Shown here one piece after another: positions 21,188 through 31,599 of a stretch of 64,000 bases of DNA (position 1 is its first letter; each line of letters starts with the position of its first letter). The stretch covers positions 50,344,001-50,408,000 of the forward strand of contig OZ231128.1 in NCBI GenBank assembly GCA_965153355.1. Direction: 5' to 3'. A program made the translations under genes and the position numbers. The notes under the pieces were generated by a model. That model was given only the letters and a program-made list of their open reading frames with translations. It did not search any database and was not told the DNA's origin. Source of the stretch: Flaccisagitta enflata. Taxonomy: Eukaryota > Chaetognatha > Sagittoidea > Aphragmophora.

Positions 21188-21387
21188 TTGAATATTTAGA
21201 AATTTGAAAATTATTTCATAAAATGATTAAAAAATTTTCTTAAAAAATTTAAAAAAAAATTTTAAGATTTTTAAAATTTTTTTGAAATTTTCTGTTGTCA
21301 TTGTCATTCATTGTTGACATCATCATCCACTATTGTTTTGTCATCATTAAAACAATTTTTTTTTTAAATTGTCTTGTCATGTACCTT

Positions 21388-21503
21388 CTCGAGTTGCGTT
21401 TACGCAACGAGAAAGCTTCAAAAATTACAGTCGGTCTATCGGGTAACGCATTCGTTCGACGATCCACACGTCGCACCTTATTGGCCTACTTGGCCTTGTT
21501 TTC
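21388..21503 (-). mobile_element. hairpin and subfamily C 5' fragment
   Basis: CTCGAGTTGCGTTTACGCAACGAG-type hairpin (compare 249-272), then the reverse complement of a C 5' end: CGATCCACACGTCGCACCTT and TTGGCCTACTTGGCCTTG. The hairpin and C part share the reading direction of a single composite. Confidence 0.6.
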
Positions 21504-21595
21504 CTTCTGAGGACATAGATTCATGGCTCGAAAACGGAAGCTAAATGGTTAATAAATATGTATTTTATTCATAAATTCATATCATATTTCTGCAG

Positions 21596-21685
21596 TTTGA
21601 CGCATCTCTCGACGGGAGTGTACGAGGGCTGATTGCGGAGACTTTGAAGGCTTTGACGAATCCAATATCACCTTATGGTCAACAG
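21596..21685 (+). CDS. DNAJC13: DNAJC13/RME-8, C-terminal exon c
   Basis: A 30-codon exon bounded by ATATTTCTGCAG and CAACAG|GTTGTT, phase 0 at both ends. It encodes GLIAETLKALTNPISPYGQQ, corresponding to the conserved KAQIVKALKAM..LQYGEQV-like segment of DNAJC13. Removing it would keep frame, but the family conservation suggests it is constitutive. Confidence 0.85.
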
Positions 21686-21926
21686 GTTGTTTTAATGTTT
21701 TTCTAGATGTGAAAAAAATTGTGATGGTTTATCGACTTGAAAATTCAATGGTTTTGAATAAATCTTCCTGTGTCCGATTTTCCGCTGTCTGTTTTGTTTT
21801 GTTTTTTCCGCACAACATTAAGGCACACGACTCACAAATCTGTTTGTCTGCCCATTTGTGTCTGTCTGTCTGTCTGTTTCTCTTACCTGTTTCCGTCTGT
21901 CTGTCTTATGGCTAGTTTCCCTGCCT

Positions 21927-22440
<514 letters not shown>

Positions 22441-22573
22441 CCTCTCCCTCTTTTTCTGTCTCTCTTTCTCTCATTTACTAGCTTACAATTTAACGCCTAC
22501 TAGCTCTCTTATGCGTGGTCACACGCAGAAACTCACTTTTCCATATTGTTCCAATATTAACTTTTTTTTTCAG

Positions 22574-22670
22574 ATCGAGGCTATGTTGGACAAAGCACCC
22601 ATTTGGAAGGAATACAAGTATCAAAACCACTCGTTTTTCATCCCTGACCAAAACAAATTGGCTCTAACAG
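22574..22670 (+). CDS. DNAJC13: DNAJC13/RME-8, penultimate exon, copy 1
   Basis: 97 bases from acceptor CTTTTTTTTTCAG to donor CTAACAG|GTGTGT. It encodes IEAMLDKAPIWKEYKYQNHS then FFIPDQNKLALTG, matching the DNAJC13 signature VW..FKDQKHDLFI....YLTG. Phase 0 in, phase 1 out, which joins the last exon correctly. A second copy follows at 23086. Splicing both in series would shift frame and stop after about 14 codons in copy 2 (GGA ATA TAA), so at most one can be used per transcript. Confidence 0.85.
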
Positions 22671-22683
22671 GTGTGTTGAGATA

Positions 22684-23001
22684 CAGTAGATGTCGTCTAT
22701 ACTTGGAAATACGGGGGCCCTCATATCATAACTACTATTTGTGCTAATGAAATGAGACTGTGTGTGTATAATGCTTATGTCCTATAGGGTTGACAATGGG
22801 GTATGGCAGCTCTGTGGATAGAAAATTCTTTTGAATATACTTAATCATATTAGCTTCATTTGAACAGGTGTTGGAATTGGTCTAATGGTTAACTCATTTG
22901 ACTTCAGATATATTATGATCAGTTTATTTCTTTGAACGTTCCAGGTTCGAATCCCAGGTTGGTTTTGCAATTAAAGCAAATAGATGAAGCTAAAATTCTG
23001 C
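22684..23001. mobile_element. insertion between duplicated exons, with MITE-type end
   Basis: Copy 1 and copy 2 of the duplicated block both run to GTGTGTTGAGATA. At that TA, copy 1 continues CAGTAGATGTCGTCTATACT, nearly the TIR of the 4553-5115 MITE. The matching far end is not clear. A tRNA-like stretch (TGGTCTAATGGTTAA .. GGTTCGAATCC, 22878-22956) lies inside, but stem pairing is poor. Confidence 0.6.
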
Positions 23002-23085
23002 TTTAACGCCTACTAGCTCTCTTATGCGTGTTCACACGCAGAAACTCACTTATCCATATTGTTCCAATATTAACTTTATTTTCAG

Positions 23086-23182
23086 ATCGAGGCTATGTTG
23101 GACAAAGCACCCATTTGGAAGGAATATAAGTATCAAAACCACTCGTTTTTCATCCCTGACCAAAACAAATTGGCTCTAACAG
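23086..23182 (+). CDS. DNAJC13: DNAJC13/RME-8, penultimate exon, copy 2
   Basis: Second copy of the 97-base exon, 512 bases downstream of copy 1. The only coding difference noticed is a synonymous TAC/TAT in the KYQ region, so both encode the same 32 residues. The acceptor TTTATTTTCAG and donor AACAG|GTGTGT are intact, and about 84 upstream intron bases are also duplicated (from TTTAACGCC at 22489 and 23002). Near-identity suggests a young duplication or gene conversion. It may be an alternative exon, a spare copy or an assembly artefact. Confidence 0.75.
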
Positions 23183-23518
23183 GTGTGTTGAGATATGATA
23201 TCCGTGAATCCTCTTGCGTTGACTGTCTCAGGAAGCAAGCTTTTACAGTTTTCTCTGCATTGTCCCTTGTCCCTTGTTTTAAAATTACATTTATTCATTC
23301 ATTCCTCAGGTTTTGAAGGTAGGGGAAGTAGCAAACGCTTTTGTGATGATATCTTAGATTCTATTCTTTAGGGGAAGCCTCATCATCTAGTGCCAATATC
23401 GCGCAAGCACTGTAAATCAGCTTGATTGAGTTTTACAAGATGCGTTCTCGCTTCATCATTTAACGCCTGTCTCAGTTTTCTTTTCTATTTCTTGTTGACT
23501 TGCATATTCATGTCCAGA

Positions 23519-23590
23519 CGTGCCGATTCTGTGTAGCATGGTAGCGATGCTACGCGGCAGGCAAGCACCTAGGTGCGGCAGGCCAAGGGG
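23519..23590 (+). mobile_element. subfamily G hairpin module
   Basis: GTGCCGATTCTGTGTAGCAT .. GCTACGCGGCAGGCAAGC .. TAGGTGCGGCAGG, in the last DNAJC13 intron. Confidence 0.6.
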
Positions 23591-23629
23591 AAGACACCCT
23601 CAGACGACATAAGCAGAAGTTCAACATCT

Positions 23630-23825
23630 GTTAGCCGCAAGTGAGACTTACAGATTGACTTAGAATGATTTAGAATGACTCAGTATACCTCAGTATACTC
23701 TTAAATGACTTTGAACGAAGAAAAAAAATTGATAAAAAAAAAGTGTGATGGACCGACAGATCGACCAACCAACCGACGGATGGACGGACACAGCGGGGTG
23801 TAGAGTCGTGTGCATGCGACTAAAA
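23630..23825 (+). mobile_element. subfamily D element
   Basis: TTAGCCGCAAGTGAGACTTA, AGAATGACTCA blocks, GACCAACCAACC tract, GCGGGGTGTAGAG and the terminal AGTCGTGTGCATGCGACT hairpin then AAAAA. Confidence 0.65.
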
Positions 23826-23992
23826 AAAGAAAGGAAGAAAGGAAAATAGCGGTTTCTTGCCACAATTTACTGTCATGGTCAAAGTGATCTTAATTAGATG
23901 ACATAGGAACCAACACAACATCTGGTAGTATGGAAGTGGGGGGAGGGTGGCAAAGAAAAGTGTGAAAACCATAGCCCTTGACCTTGTACTAT

Positions 23993-24056
23993 AAGTGCGG
24001 CAGCTTAGGCTCAATTTTTCTTGCTACGCGGCAGCTTAGCAGAATCGGCACCTCTG
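23993..24056 (-). mobile_element. subfamily G hairpin module
   Basis: AAGTGCGGCAGCTTAGGCTC..GCTACGCGGCAGCTTAGC..AATCGGCACCTC, in reverse orientation to the 23519 copy, so the two G modules flank the D element. Confidence 0.6.
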
Positions 24057-24293
24057 TTCATGTCAATGAAAAAATGTGGTTCAATAATTTTTTTCTCATT
24101 TCTGTCGATCACTGACCCTCAAAATCAAGATTCAATGCTCCTTATCATCCTCGCTCAGTATGATTCTCAGGAGTTAGGAACTGTTGACTCGCAATTTTTG
24201 TTTTGGCCTGCTAATTAATAGAGAAACGGTAAAACAGCATCGGTTAAACATATCATCGCTCAGATAACGTTCATTTTCATTCTTCTTCCTTAG

Positions 24294-24397
24294 GCCCGAC
24301 TTCTGGCGCCACATTGTCCATCATGGGATCGACGACGCCTTCAGCGTCACGCCTCCCACCAGCTGCTCCAATGTCACCTCCGGAACTTCCACCCTAA
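24294..24397 (+). CDS. DNAJC13: DNAJC13/RME-8, last exon
   Basis: Acceptor CTTCTTCCTTAG. Two bases complete Gly, then PTSGATLSIMGSTTPSASRL and a Pro-rich end PPAAPMSPPELPP with TAA at 24395-24397. Known DNAJC13 proteins also follow the YLTG motif with a short Gly/Ser/Thr and Pro-rich tail, so this is the true C-terminus. Confidence 0.8.
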
Positions 24398-24494
24398 ATG
24401 AAAAAACTATGAAACCCTTAAAATTAACGAAAAACAAACACTCATTTGGAAGATCAATCCTTTTCATCGGAGATTTTTTGCGGAAACCAAAGAA

Positions 24495-24564
24495 ACATCC
24501 TCTCTCTCTCTCTTTTTCTCTCTTTTTCTCTCTTTTTCTCTCTTTTTCTCTCTCTTTCTCTCTT

Positions 24565-24632
<68 letters not shown>
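24495..24632. repeat. (CT)n tract in 3' region
   Basis: CTCTTTTT units then about 45 CT units, about 100 bases after the DNAJC13 stop and so probably in the 3' UTR. Confidence 0.95.
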
Positions 24633-24636
<4 letters not shown>

Positions 24637-24639
24637 TTT

Positions 24640-25042
24640 ACCCCCATCCTAAAAGACCCTTCCGTATACCCCTTTCTAATCCCGTCTTTTAGACTTTTCT
24701 ATTACTTAAACAAGTCTGCCACCAGCCGTGTAGTTCGGAATTGGCGCACTGCCATCTTTCTCCTTTTTTTATCTCGATGAATTTGCGGACCTTTGCTCAT
24801 GACCCCACCCCTGCCACTTTTCATCGTACATCGTTTCTCGTTGACTCGACCCTCAAGGGAGACGATCATGTAGGCTATCATTGCGTCCTCAAATGATATT
24901 GATAAGAGAGCCGTTTTTTGGTCAGCGAGTGGAATGGTTTCGAACAAAGAGGAGTTAAAAAAGTTTCAATCCACATTTTGCGTCACGAATATTATTGATT
25001 TTATGATCGACCTTGTTTGAATACAAATAATCGCGCGGCAGC
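24640..25042. other. probable DNAJC13 3' UTR
   Basis: No further coding frame. Ends at the candidate AATAAA. Confidence 0.4.
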
Positions 25043-25048
25043 AATAAA
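25043..25048 (+). promoter_or_regulatory. candidate poly(A) signal AATAAA
   Basis: First AATAAA found after the DNAJC13 stop, about 650 bases downstream. Inference only. Confidence 0.35.
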
Positions 25049-25049
25049 G

Positions 25050-25850
25050 AACAAACACATGAGTTGTAATTTCCTTTTTAAAATTCTCCACTTCACTCTC
25101 GCTTCTTTATCATTCGCTTTTGTGTCGAATTAAACTCTAGTCATTCCTTGGTTGTCATTATATGCTCTCCTATAAGCTATGTAAAAGCCTTTTAAAATGA
25201 TCGACACTTTTATACTTATAATATTAGGTCCATCAAAAATTTTAGATACCGCTTATGTCCGATAATGTGTATGCACTACAAAAAAGCCAAAGTCTCTTTT
25301 TTTCAACTTCCACCATTTAATTTCTAAATCAATTTCATAGGCAATGCATCTAAAACCGCCAAAATCCATTTTAGCCGTAGTTTTACACTTGTGAGTCTGT
25401 TCTCTCACGAGATCCTTGAATTCATGTTTAGTTGGCGTTCAAGTCGATGGACTTTTCACGCTGCGAGGAGAGGTGATGGCGGTATTTTCACTGTAAAATT
25501 GTGATTCTTGTTTATTTTCGTTGCTACTACATGAGCAATATTTGTAACTCGTTCATTGAAATGGTGTGGGGGAGGAATTCGTAGTTTATGGATTCAACAC
25601 GAAAAAAAAATTTATCATTCTTATAATCCCAACAAAGTCTCATTTTTGTCTCCCGTTGTTGAATGGTAGAAATAATCGAAACACGAAACGGTCCCTAAAC
25701 CGTAGTTATGACTAGTTATCTAGAATAATTTGCGACAGCTTGACATGACAGTGATGGTCAAACATGGTCAGTAATGGTCAGTGATGGTCACTTGAGGGCT
25801 ATCGACCTTATGGGATTAAAAAATGTTACAAATACATACAGTGGAACCCC
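25050..25850. other. intergenic DNA, no feature seen
   Basis: No supported gene. Short GGTCAGTGATGGTCA repeats lie at 25750-25795. Confidence 0.4.
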
Positions 25851-25854
25851 GCAA

Positions 25855-26062
25855 TAACAGCCCCGCTTTTAAAAGTTCCCCATCAGTAAAGGTCAATATT
25901 TCTCCGGCTCACTTCTTCTGTCAGCCCCAACCAAAGTTGGCCTCTGACCATTTTCTTCTGTCAGCCCCAACCAAGGTTGGCCTCTAACTCACTTCCTCTG
26001 TCACCCTCAATAAAGGTTGGCCTCTGACCCACTTCTTCTGTCAGCCCCAACCAATGCATTGC
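25855..26062. repeat. 40-bp minisatellite, locus 1
   Basis: About four units of a 40-bp repeat containing GTCAGCCCCAACCAAGGTTG and CCTCTGACCCACTTCTTCTG. The same unit forms a longer array at 29750-30050. Each unit contains the palindromic CCAACCAAGGTTGG. Confidence 0.85.
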
Positions 26063-26164
26063 GTGGGAAATTGGGGACACTCGTTTTTTGTCACGTTTTG
26101 CTACTGCCCAATAGCATCGAAGACACTAGTTACGATTTTTGTAAATTACGTCTTCGTTTCTGGT

Positions 26165-26305
26165 CGTTACGGTTTATTTAAAGCTATATAAAGCTATTTA
26201 AGGCTACTTATAGCTGTATAGAGCTGTTAAAAGCTATTTAAAGCTTTTTAGAGCTATTTAAAGCTATTCAAAGCTATTTAAAACTATTTAAAGCTTGTTA
26301 AACAT
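26165..26305. repeat. AAAGCTATTT tandem repeat
   Basis: About twelve degenerate units of 10-12 bases. Confidence 0.8.
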
Positions 26306-26309
26306 AGAA

Positions 26310-27150
26310 CAATTACAAATCAACTTTTTTTTCTTTTTACATTTAGTAGTAGTCACTTAGTTCTGTTTATTCCATACCAACGAAATCAAATCCATGATTT
26401 TGATTGTTTTTAGTTAGCAATTTAGAGAAAAATTTGATCTGAGATACAAAGAATGATTAAATGATCAATGAGATTTATTAGTCAATGTTTATGGATGTGC
26501 GATTAATATCGAGTAAATCAAGTGAGGAAACGCAAAAAAATAATAGATTAGGAATGACGAGATTAAAACAGTAAAAGCAAAAGCGATCTGTTTCAGGGAC
26601 GAAAAAGTTTGTTTTGTTTTGTTTTTTTGAAAAAAAGTGGATGCAAAAGACAAGTTCAGGCATCATAAAATGGTGTTTTGAAATCAGTAATCGAGTAACA
26701 TGATGATAGACGCAACGTTTTTGTTTAAATCGGTTATCATTCAATCATGCTATCAAGCAGGCTTTGAGATATAAAGAAACATGATATCTTTACGTTTTAA
26801 GTCGCGTTTGGTAAATGAATTGATACAACAAGTTTGAATGAATGAAAACGAAATTTATTAGACAGAAGCAACAACCAAAAAAAGTTTGCCACTATGTCTA
26901 AAAGGACGCTACGGACTAAAAAATAATAGTCCCTTCATCCCTTACACTCTCTAAATATTCAACGTTTTTGTGAGATATACATTCGTAAATGTAAAAAGAA
27001 GATGTACAATCATAAATGGAAAAAAGATAAAAAAAATAATGTATCACTTGAGGACTAAAGACTTTTGCAGAATCAAAAAGTAAGCGTTTGAGTTATCAAT
27101 TGGCCGAAAACATAGAAGGGAGAATTTATCATTCTAATGTGTTACTTGGA
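26310..27150. other. AT-rich DNA, partly 3' UTR of the minus-strand exon
   Basis: An AATAAA on minus (plus TTTATT, 26854-26859) lies about 300 bases past the stop at 27156. Nothing else was recognised. Confidence 0.4.
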
Positions 27151-27155
27151 GATAA

Positions 27156-27368
27156 CTAATCAACGGTCAGATAATCCAATGGACTCTTAAATTCGTTCAA
27201 GGGCATGATCTTGTGATATTCAATGCATAAGTCAACAGCACAGCACAGCATTCTGAAGTACGTCTTGATCATGTCTCGCTCAGAAACTTTTGGGTAATTG
27301 TCTTTTCTCCAACGCGGCAATTCATTGTCTCTCTTTCTCTGTAGCTCCATTCTTCGACTTTTACCCAC
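27156..27368 (-). CDS. probable 3' terminal coding exon, unrecognised
   Basis: Minus-strand frame ending in TAG at 27156 with natural protein composition: RDNELPRWRKDNYPKVSERD, then MIKTYFRMLCCAVDLCIEYH and KIMPLNEFKSPLDYLTVD. Upstream the frame is closed by TGA, so an exon or a start lies between; ATG at about 27350 or an acceptor after GAGCTACAG are options. The mix of an amphipathic helix with Cys-Cys, aromatic residues and a polar tail suggests a folded C-terminus. A minus-strand AATAAA follows at about 300 bases. Partner exons to the right were not found. Function unknown. Confidence 0.45.
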   Translation of the reverse strand: MGKSRRMELQRKRDNELPRWRKDNYPKVSERDMIKTYFRMLCCAVDLCIEYHKIMPLNEFKSPLDYLTVD

Positions 27369-27510
27369 TCAATCGCTTTGCTCCCTTCCTTTTTTGTCCC
27401 TCGGTTTGGAGGTCAATCGAGCTGCTTCTGTTGAACTTGCTGTTCCTTTTTCTGTCTCTTTCTATCCTTTTTATTTTATGTCTGTCTATCTATCTATCTG
27501 CCTGTCTATA

Positions 27511-28121
27511 CCATCTAGCTCATAAATATACGGACAGCTGGCCAAAGTTTAGCATTTTGACTCTCTGAATAAAATATTTGTCCAAATGAATCAATCTTAA
27601 ATTATTTTATGGTATTTTGATCTATCAAGTGCTCATGTTTTGAGTTTATATTGGATTGGAGTATGATTTTTCAACTCAAATCAGTGTATGCCTAATTTCT
27701 CAAAAAGCAACACAAAATCATTGAATTTTTTGTTTGTTTTTGTTTTGATAAAAGATAATTTTAGAATAACATGTTCAACTGCAGCCTTTGATTTTTTCAA
27801 CTTTTAAAAATTTTAAAAAATTGTGATCTAATGAGGTCAAGCATTACAATTTTGCCCAATCTGTTTGGATTTGAGAGCTCTTTCTATATAGGTTACCCTT
27901 GATAGATTCAAACGGAAACCTCTGAATTAGATATTGGAAAAATGACTGTTTTTCTTCAAAACGCTGTCATTTGAAAACAGATTGAGTCACTGAGCTCTGC
28001 TTGGTCTTGAATGGAAGATTTTTTGTCCTAGTTCATTGATCTGCTTTTATTTTCTTATTAGATTTCATAGTTTAGCTGCTATAAATATGGTTAGGTGTCC
28101 GTATATTTATGAGCTAGATAG
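27511..28121. mobile_element. 611-bp MITE with TA duplication, in a TCTG/TCTA array
   Basis: Ends CCATCTAGCTCATAAATATA (left) and its inverted match (right), a 26-base TIR with one mismatch, flanked by TA. TCTG/TCTA repeats lie on both sides (27478-27508 and 28122-28165), so it split a microsatellite. No transposase frame. Confidence 0.8.
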
Positions 28122-28123
28122 TA

Positions 28124-28159
<36 letters not shown>

Positions 28160-28185
28160 GGTCTGTCTTTCAATCAGTCTTCCGG

Positions 28186-28282
<97 letters not shown>
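28122..28282. repeat. (GTCT)n and (CT)n microsatellites
   Basis: About ten GTCT units then about 45 CT units. Confidence 0.95.
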
Positions 28283-28330
28283 AGTATTACATGCTTTCCC
28301 TGGAATACGGCGGTTTGCCGAGGGATGAAA

Positions 28331-28467
28331 AAACAAGGCCAAGTAGGCCAATAAGGTGCGACATGTGGATTTTCGAATGAATGCGTTACCCGACTGACCA
28401 ACAGACCGACCAACTGACCAACGGACATAGCCAGTTATAGACGTGCTTAGCTTTGTTGCACCTAAAA
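28331..28467 (+). mobile_element. subfamily C element
   Basis: ACAAGGCCAAGTAGGCCAAT, AAGGTGCGACATGTGG, a GACCAACTGACC tract, ATAGCCAGTTATAG, and the hairpin ACGTGCTTAGCTTTGTTGCA then CCTAAAAAG (loop expanded by a few bases). Confidence 0.75.
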
Positions 28468-28880
28468 AGAATACAGGGAAAAAACCTCAACATGATCGGG
28501 AAAGAATCACTGGCGCTAGCTATTTCCCAAGCGATATGTACCTCATCTACTGGACTGCCCATGTCTCTTTAGCAGTCTTTTTTTAACTGTCTGTCTGTCT
28601 GTCTATCACTTGTCTGTGTCTATTTCTCTGACAGAGACCTAGTGATACACGGTGAGACTGAGACCAGAACCGAGAGACTCGTTTCAGTGTTTATATTGCG
28701 TCAACGTTATCTAATCTCATGTGTGAAAATAAATGATCATTTTCAAACTCAAGTTATTTTCTTTCAAAACATTCTTGATTAAAGGAATATAAAAGTGTTT
28801 TTACTTGAAAACTGGAAAAAGATAAATAATCAAATAATATGAAATCAAAATTCAAATATGAAACATCAAATATAAATTGT
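28468..28880. other. intergenic DNA, no feature seen
   Basis: Short GTCT repeat at 28590-28606; otherwise nothing recognised. Confidence 0.4.
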
Positions 28881-28883
28881 AAA

Positions 28884-29058
28884 AACAAGGCCGGATACAC
28901 GGCCATCAGTTGCGGACGGGTGGGCAGGGGCCGAAATGCAACTGTCCTCAACTAAAAATGTTTTAAAACGCTTATTTCCTCATTTTTTGACTCGTGTCCA
29001 CAGACCGACCGACCGACGGACAAAGCCTCTTATAAAGTTGCGTGTCCGCAACTAAAAA
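28884..29058 (+). mobile_element. subfamily B element
   Basis: ACAAGGCCGGATACACGGCC, CAGTTGCGGACGGGTGGGCA, GACCGACCGACGG tract and AGTTGCGTGTCCGCAACT then AAAAAGG. A second, decayed ACTGTCCTCAACTAAAAATG sits at 28938-28960, perhaps a trace of an internal insertion. Confidence 0.75.
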
Positions 29059-29059
29059 G

Positions 29060-29302
29060 GGGGAAAAAAAAACTTAATTAGCCCCCAAAAACTTAAAATT
29101 TAAAAGTAAAAATCAAAATATAATATATGAAAAAAAAATAGAAAAATGAAGGGCAAAAAATGAATGGTTAAAAATAAATAGTAAAAAATGAAAAATAAGA
29201 AATGAAAAATAAAAGATGAAAGATGAAAAATAAAAAATGAAAAATAAAAAATTTAAAAAAAAAAAATAAAATGAAAAACAAAAAATGAAAAATGTAAAAT
29301 GA
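29060..29302. repeat. AAAAATGAAAAAT-rich simple repeat
   Basis: Irregular 7-8 bp A-rich units. The same repeat continues after the A element at 29500-29525. Confidence 0.8.
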
Positions 29303-29500
29303 ACAAGGCCGGATACACGGCTACCGAAGTCGCGTGCGGGTGGGCAGGGGCCATTTTTGAGGTCACCAAACCATTTGGGCAAGAGCAGTGAGGTCAAAAA
29401 AATAAAATCATAAAAAAAAGTAAAGTGTGACGGACCAACCGACCGACCAACCGACCGACGGACAAAGCAGGTTGTAGAGTCGCGTGCACGCGACTAAAAA
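29303..29500 (+). mobile_element. subfamily A element inserted in AAAAATG repeat
   Basis: ACAAGGCCGGATACACGGCT, AGTCGCGTGCGGGTGGGCAG, GGGCAAGAGCAGTGAGGTCA, AAAGTAAAGTGTGACGGACC, a GACC tract, AAAGCAGGTTGTAGAG and AGTCGCGTGCACGCGACT then AAAAA. AAAATGAA lies on both sides, possibly a target duplication but also the local repeat. Confidence 0.75.
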
Positions 29501-29749
29501 TGAAAAATGAAAAATGAAAAATGAAGAAAATCATCATTATTAGTGAATATATGATATAAAACTTTCTATCTTTAGTTTTTTTTTCAAATGATCACAACAT
29601 TTTCAAGATAAATGAAAAAGATAAACAAAAAAGTGACAGCAATAACAACAATTAATAAAGCCTTAGATAACGCCACATAGACGCCAAGATGGCGTTACGT
29701 TGCTATGGTGAATACCGCATATCGCGTTACTACAAAAGTCGTTATGCAA

Positions 29750-30050
29750 TGGGTTGGCCCCAACCAAGGTTGGCCTCTGACCCACTTCTTCTGTCAGCCC
29801 CAACCAAGGTTGGCCTCTGACCAACTTCTTCTGTCAGCCCGGAACAAGGTTGGCCTCTGACCCACCTCTTCTGTCAGCCCCAACCAAGGTTGGCCTCTGA
29901 CCCGCTTCTTCTGTCAGCCCCAACCAAGGTTGGCCTCTGACCCACTTCCTCTGTCAGCCCCAACCAAGGTTGCCCTCTGACCCACTTCCTCTGTCAGCCC
30001 CAACCAAGGTTGGCCTCTGACCCACTTCCTCTGTCAGCCCCAACCAAGGC
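29750..30050. repeat. 40-bp minisatellite, locus 2
   Basis: About 7.5 units of the same 40-bp repeat as at 25855-26062, here more regular. Confidence 0.9.
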
Positions 30051-30054
30051 ATGG

Positions 30055-30198
30055 TTTTCTTTCATTCCTTCATCACTTCATTCATTCATTCATTTGTTTA
30101 TTCATTCATTCATTCATTTGTTTATTCATTCATTCATTCATTTCTTCATTCATTTATTTATTCATTCATTTATTCATTCATTCATTCATTCTTTCTGA
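30055..30198. repeat. (ATTC)n microsatellite
   Basis: ATTC units with ATTTGTTT interruptions. Confidence 0.9.
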
Positions 30199-30439
30199 GG
30201 AAGAAGAATGTAGGGTTTTAGATTAGGGTTAATTAAAACCTGTGTTGATGTTATGATTCAAAAAAAAATTGTGACCATTTTGATATGATTCAAGGTCTTA
30301 TATGGCTTTGTTTAGGACTGGAGAGACGGAAAAACACCGCCCTATTTAGAATCAGGCATTGGCCGATTTTTTGAAGCGGCAAAAGAATCAATGTTAAGTT
30401 GGTGAAAAAGTAATGACGAGGAAGAGGAATGGGAATTGA

Positions 30440-30840
30440 AGGTATGAATGGATCAATTTGGGGAATTGGAATTGGTTGGTCCCCTTTTTGGGCGGCGACC
30501 CCGAAGATATGATGACCTATGCTCTCACACAATTGGGGAACTTTCTCCTTCTTCTCCATCCCCCCCTCAAATCCCAGTCTCGAGGCCCAAATTTCAGTCT
30601 CAAGGCCCAAATTTCAGTCTTGAGGCCAAAATCCCAGTCTTGAGGCCCATATCCTAGCCTAAAGGCCAAAATCCTAGCCTGAAGGCTCAGATCCCAGCCC
30701 TGAGGCTCAAATCTCAGCCTCGAGGGCCAAATCCCAGCCAGGAGGCCCGATCCCAGGTAGAGGGGGAGGAGGATGAGAAGGAGAACTTCAAGCACAACCT
30801 ACTCAGGCAGGGCACGGGTACTGCTGACCATCTGACACTT
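30440..30840 (+). mobile_element. subfamily H element
   Basis: GGGCGGCGACCCCGAAGATA and ATGACCTATGCTCTCACACA, then about ten units like TCGAGGCCCAAATTTCAGTC, ending in GGGCACGGGTACTGCTGACC. Confidence 0.6.
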
Positions 30841-30975
30841 ATGCGACTATTACTTTTTGGCGTTTTTTAAGATTCTTGACCCTACTGCTCCTGCCCAAAT
30901 GCTCTAGTGACCTTAACCAGCACTGCTCCTGCCCACCCGCACGCGACTGGGGTAGCTGTGTATTCGGCCTTGTTT
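30841..30975 (-). mobile_element. subfamily A 5' fragment joined to H end
   Basis: CTGCTCCTGCCCAAATGCTC and CACCCGCACGCGACTGGGGT, then TTCGGCCTTGTTTT, reverse of A. It follows directly on H-type sequence (ATGCGACTATTACTTTTTGG), a junction also present at 45400-45480. Confidence 0.6.
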
Positions 30976-31266
30976 TGCACTGAATCTATTCCAGATCGGC
31001 ATCACTAGACTCAACTTGCTTTTTAGGCATTTTGCCAAAATTTACAATTGAACAGAGACATATCGAACTGACCCTAATCTAAATTTTGGGCCATCGAATT
31101 GTTCCACCATGAGCTTTCCAAGACTTGAGCGTAATTTTCTTTTCCAATCATCGATACTAAGTTTACCAATTATAAGGCTACCCAAATATCTGATGAAAAC
31201 GATCGGATCATCAAAACAAATCCATTGCAAAATTTTAAATTTAAACCGCGATGCCTTGATCAAACA

Positions 31267-31268
<2 letters not shown>

Positions 31269-31300
<32 letters not shown>

Positions 31301-31590
31301 ACAGACAGACAGACAGACAGACACAGACAGACAGACAGACACAGACAGAGAGAGAGACAGAGAGAGAGAGACAGAGAGAGAGAGACAGAGAGAGAGACAG
31401 AGAGAGAGACAGAGAGAGAGACAGAGAGACAGACAGAGAGACAGACAGAGAGACTGACAGAGAGACTGACAGAGAGACTGACAGAGAGACTGACAGAGAG
31501 ACTGACAGAGAGACTGACAGAGAGACTGACAGAGAGACTGACAGAGAGACTGACAGAGAGACAGACAGGGAGACAGACAGAAAGAGACAG
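31269..31590. repeat. (GT)n then (CAGA)n/(GACAGA)n array
   Basis: A GT run passes to CAGA and then to 12-bp GACAGAGAGACT units. Confidence 0.9.
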
Positions 31591-31599
31591 ACAGACTCA

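Noticed and set aside
22865-22962. possible tRNA (A box TGGTCTAATGG, B box GGTTCGAATCC)
   Set aside because: The T-arm and acceptor stems do not pair. At best a tRNA-derived relic.
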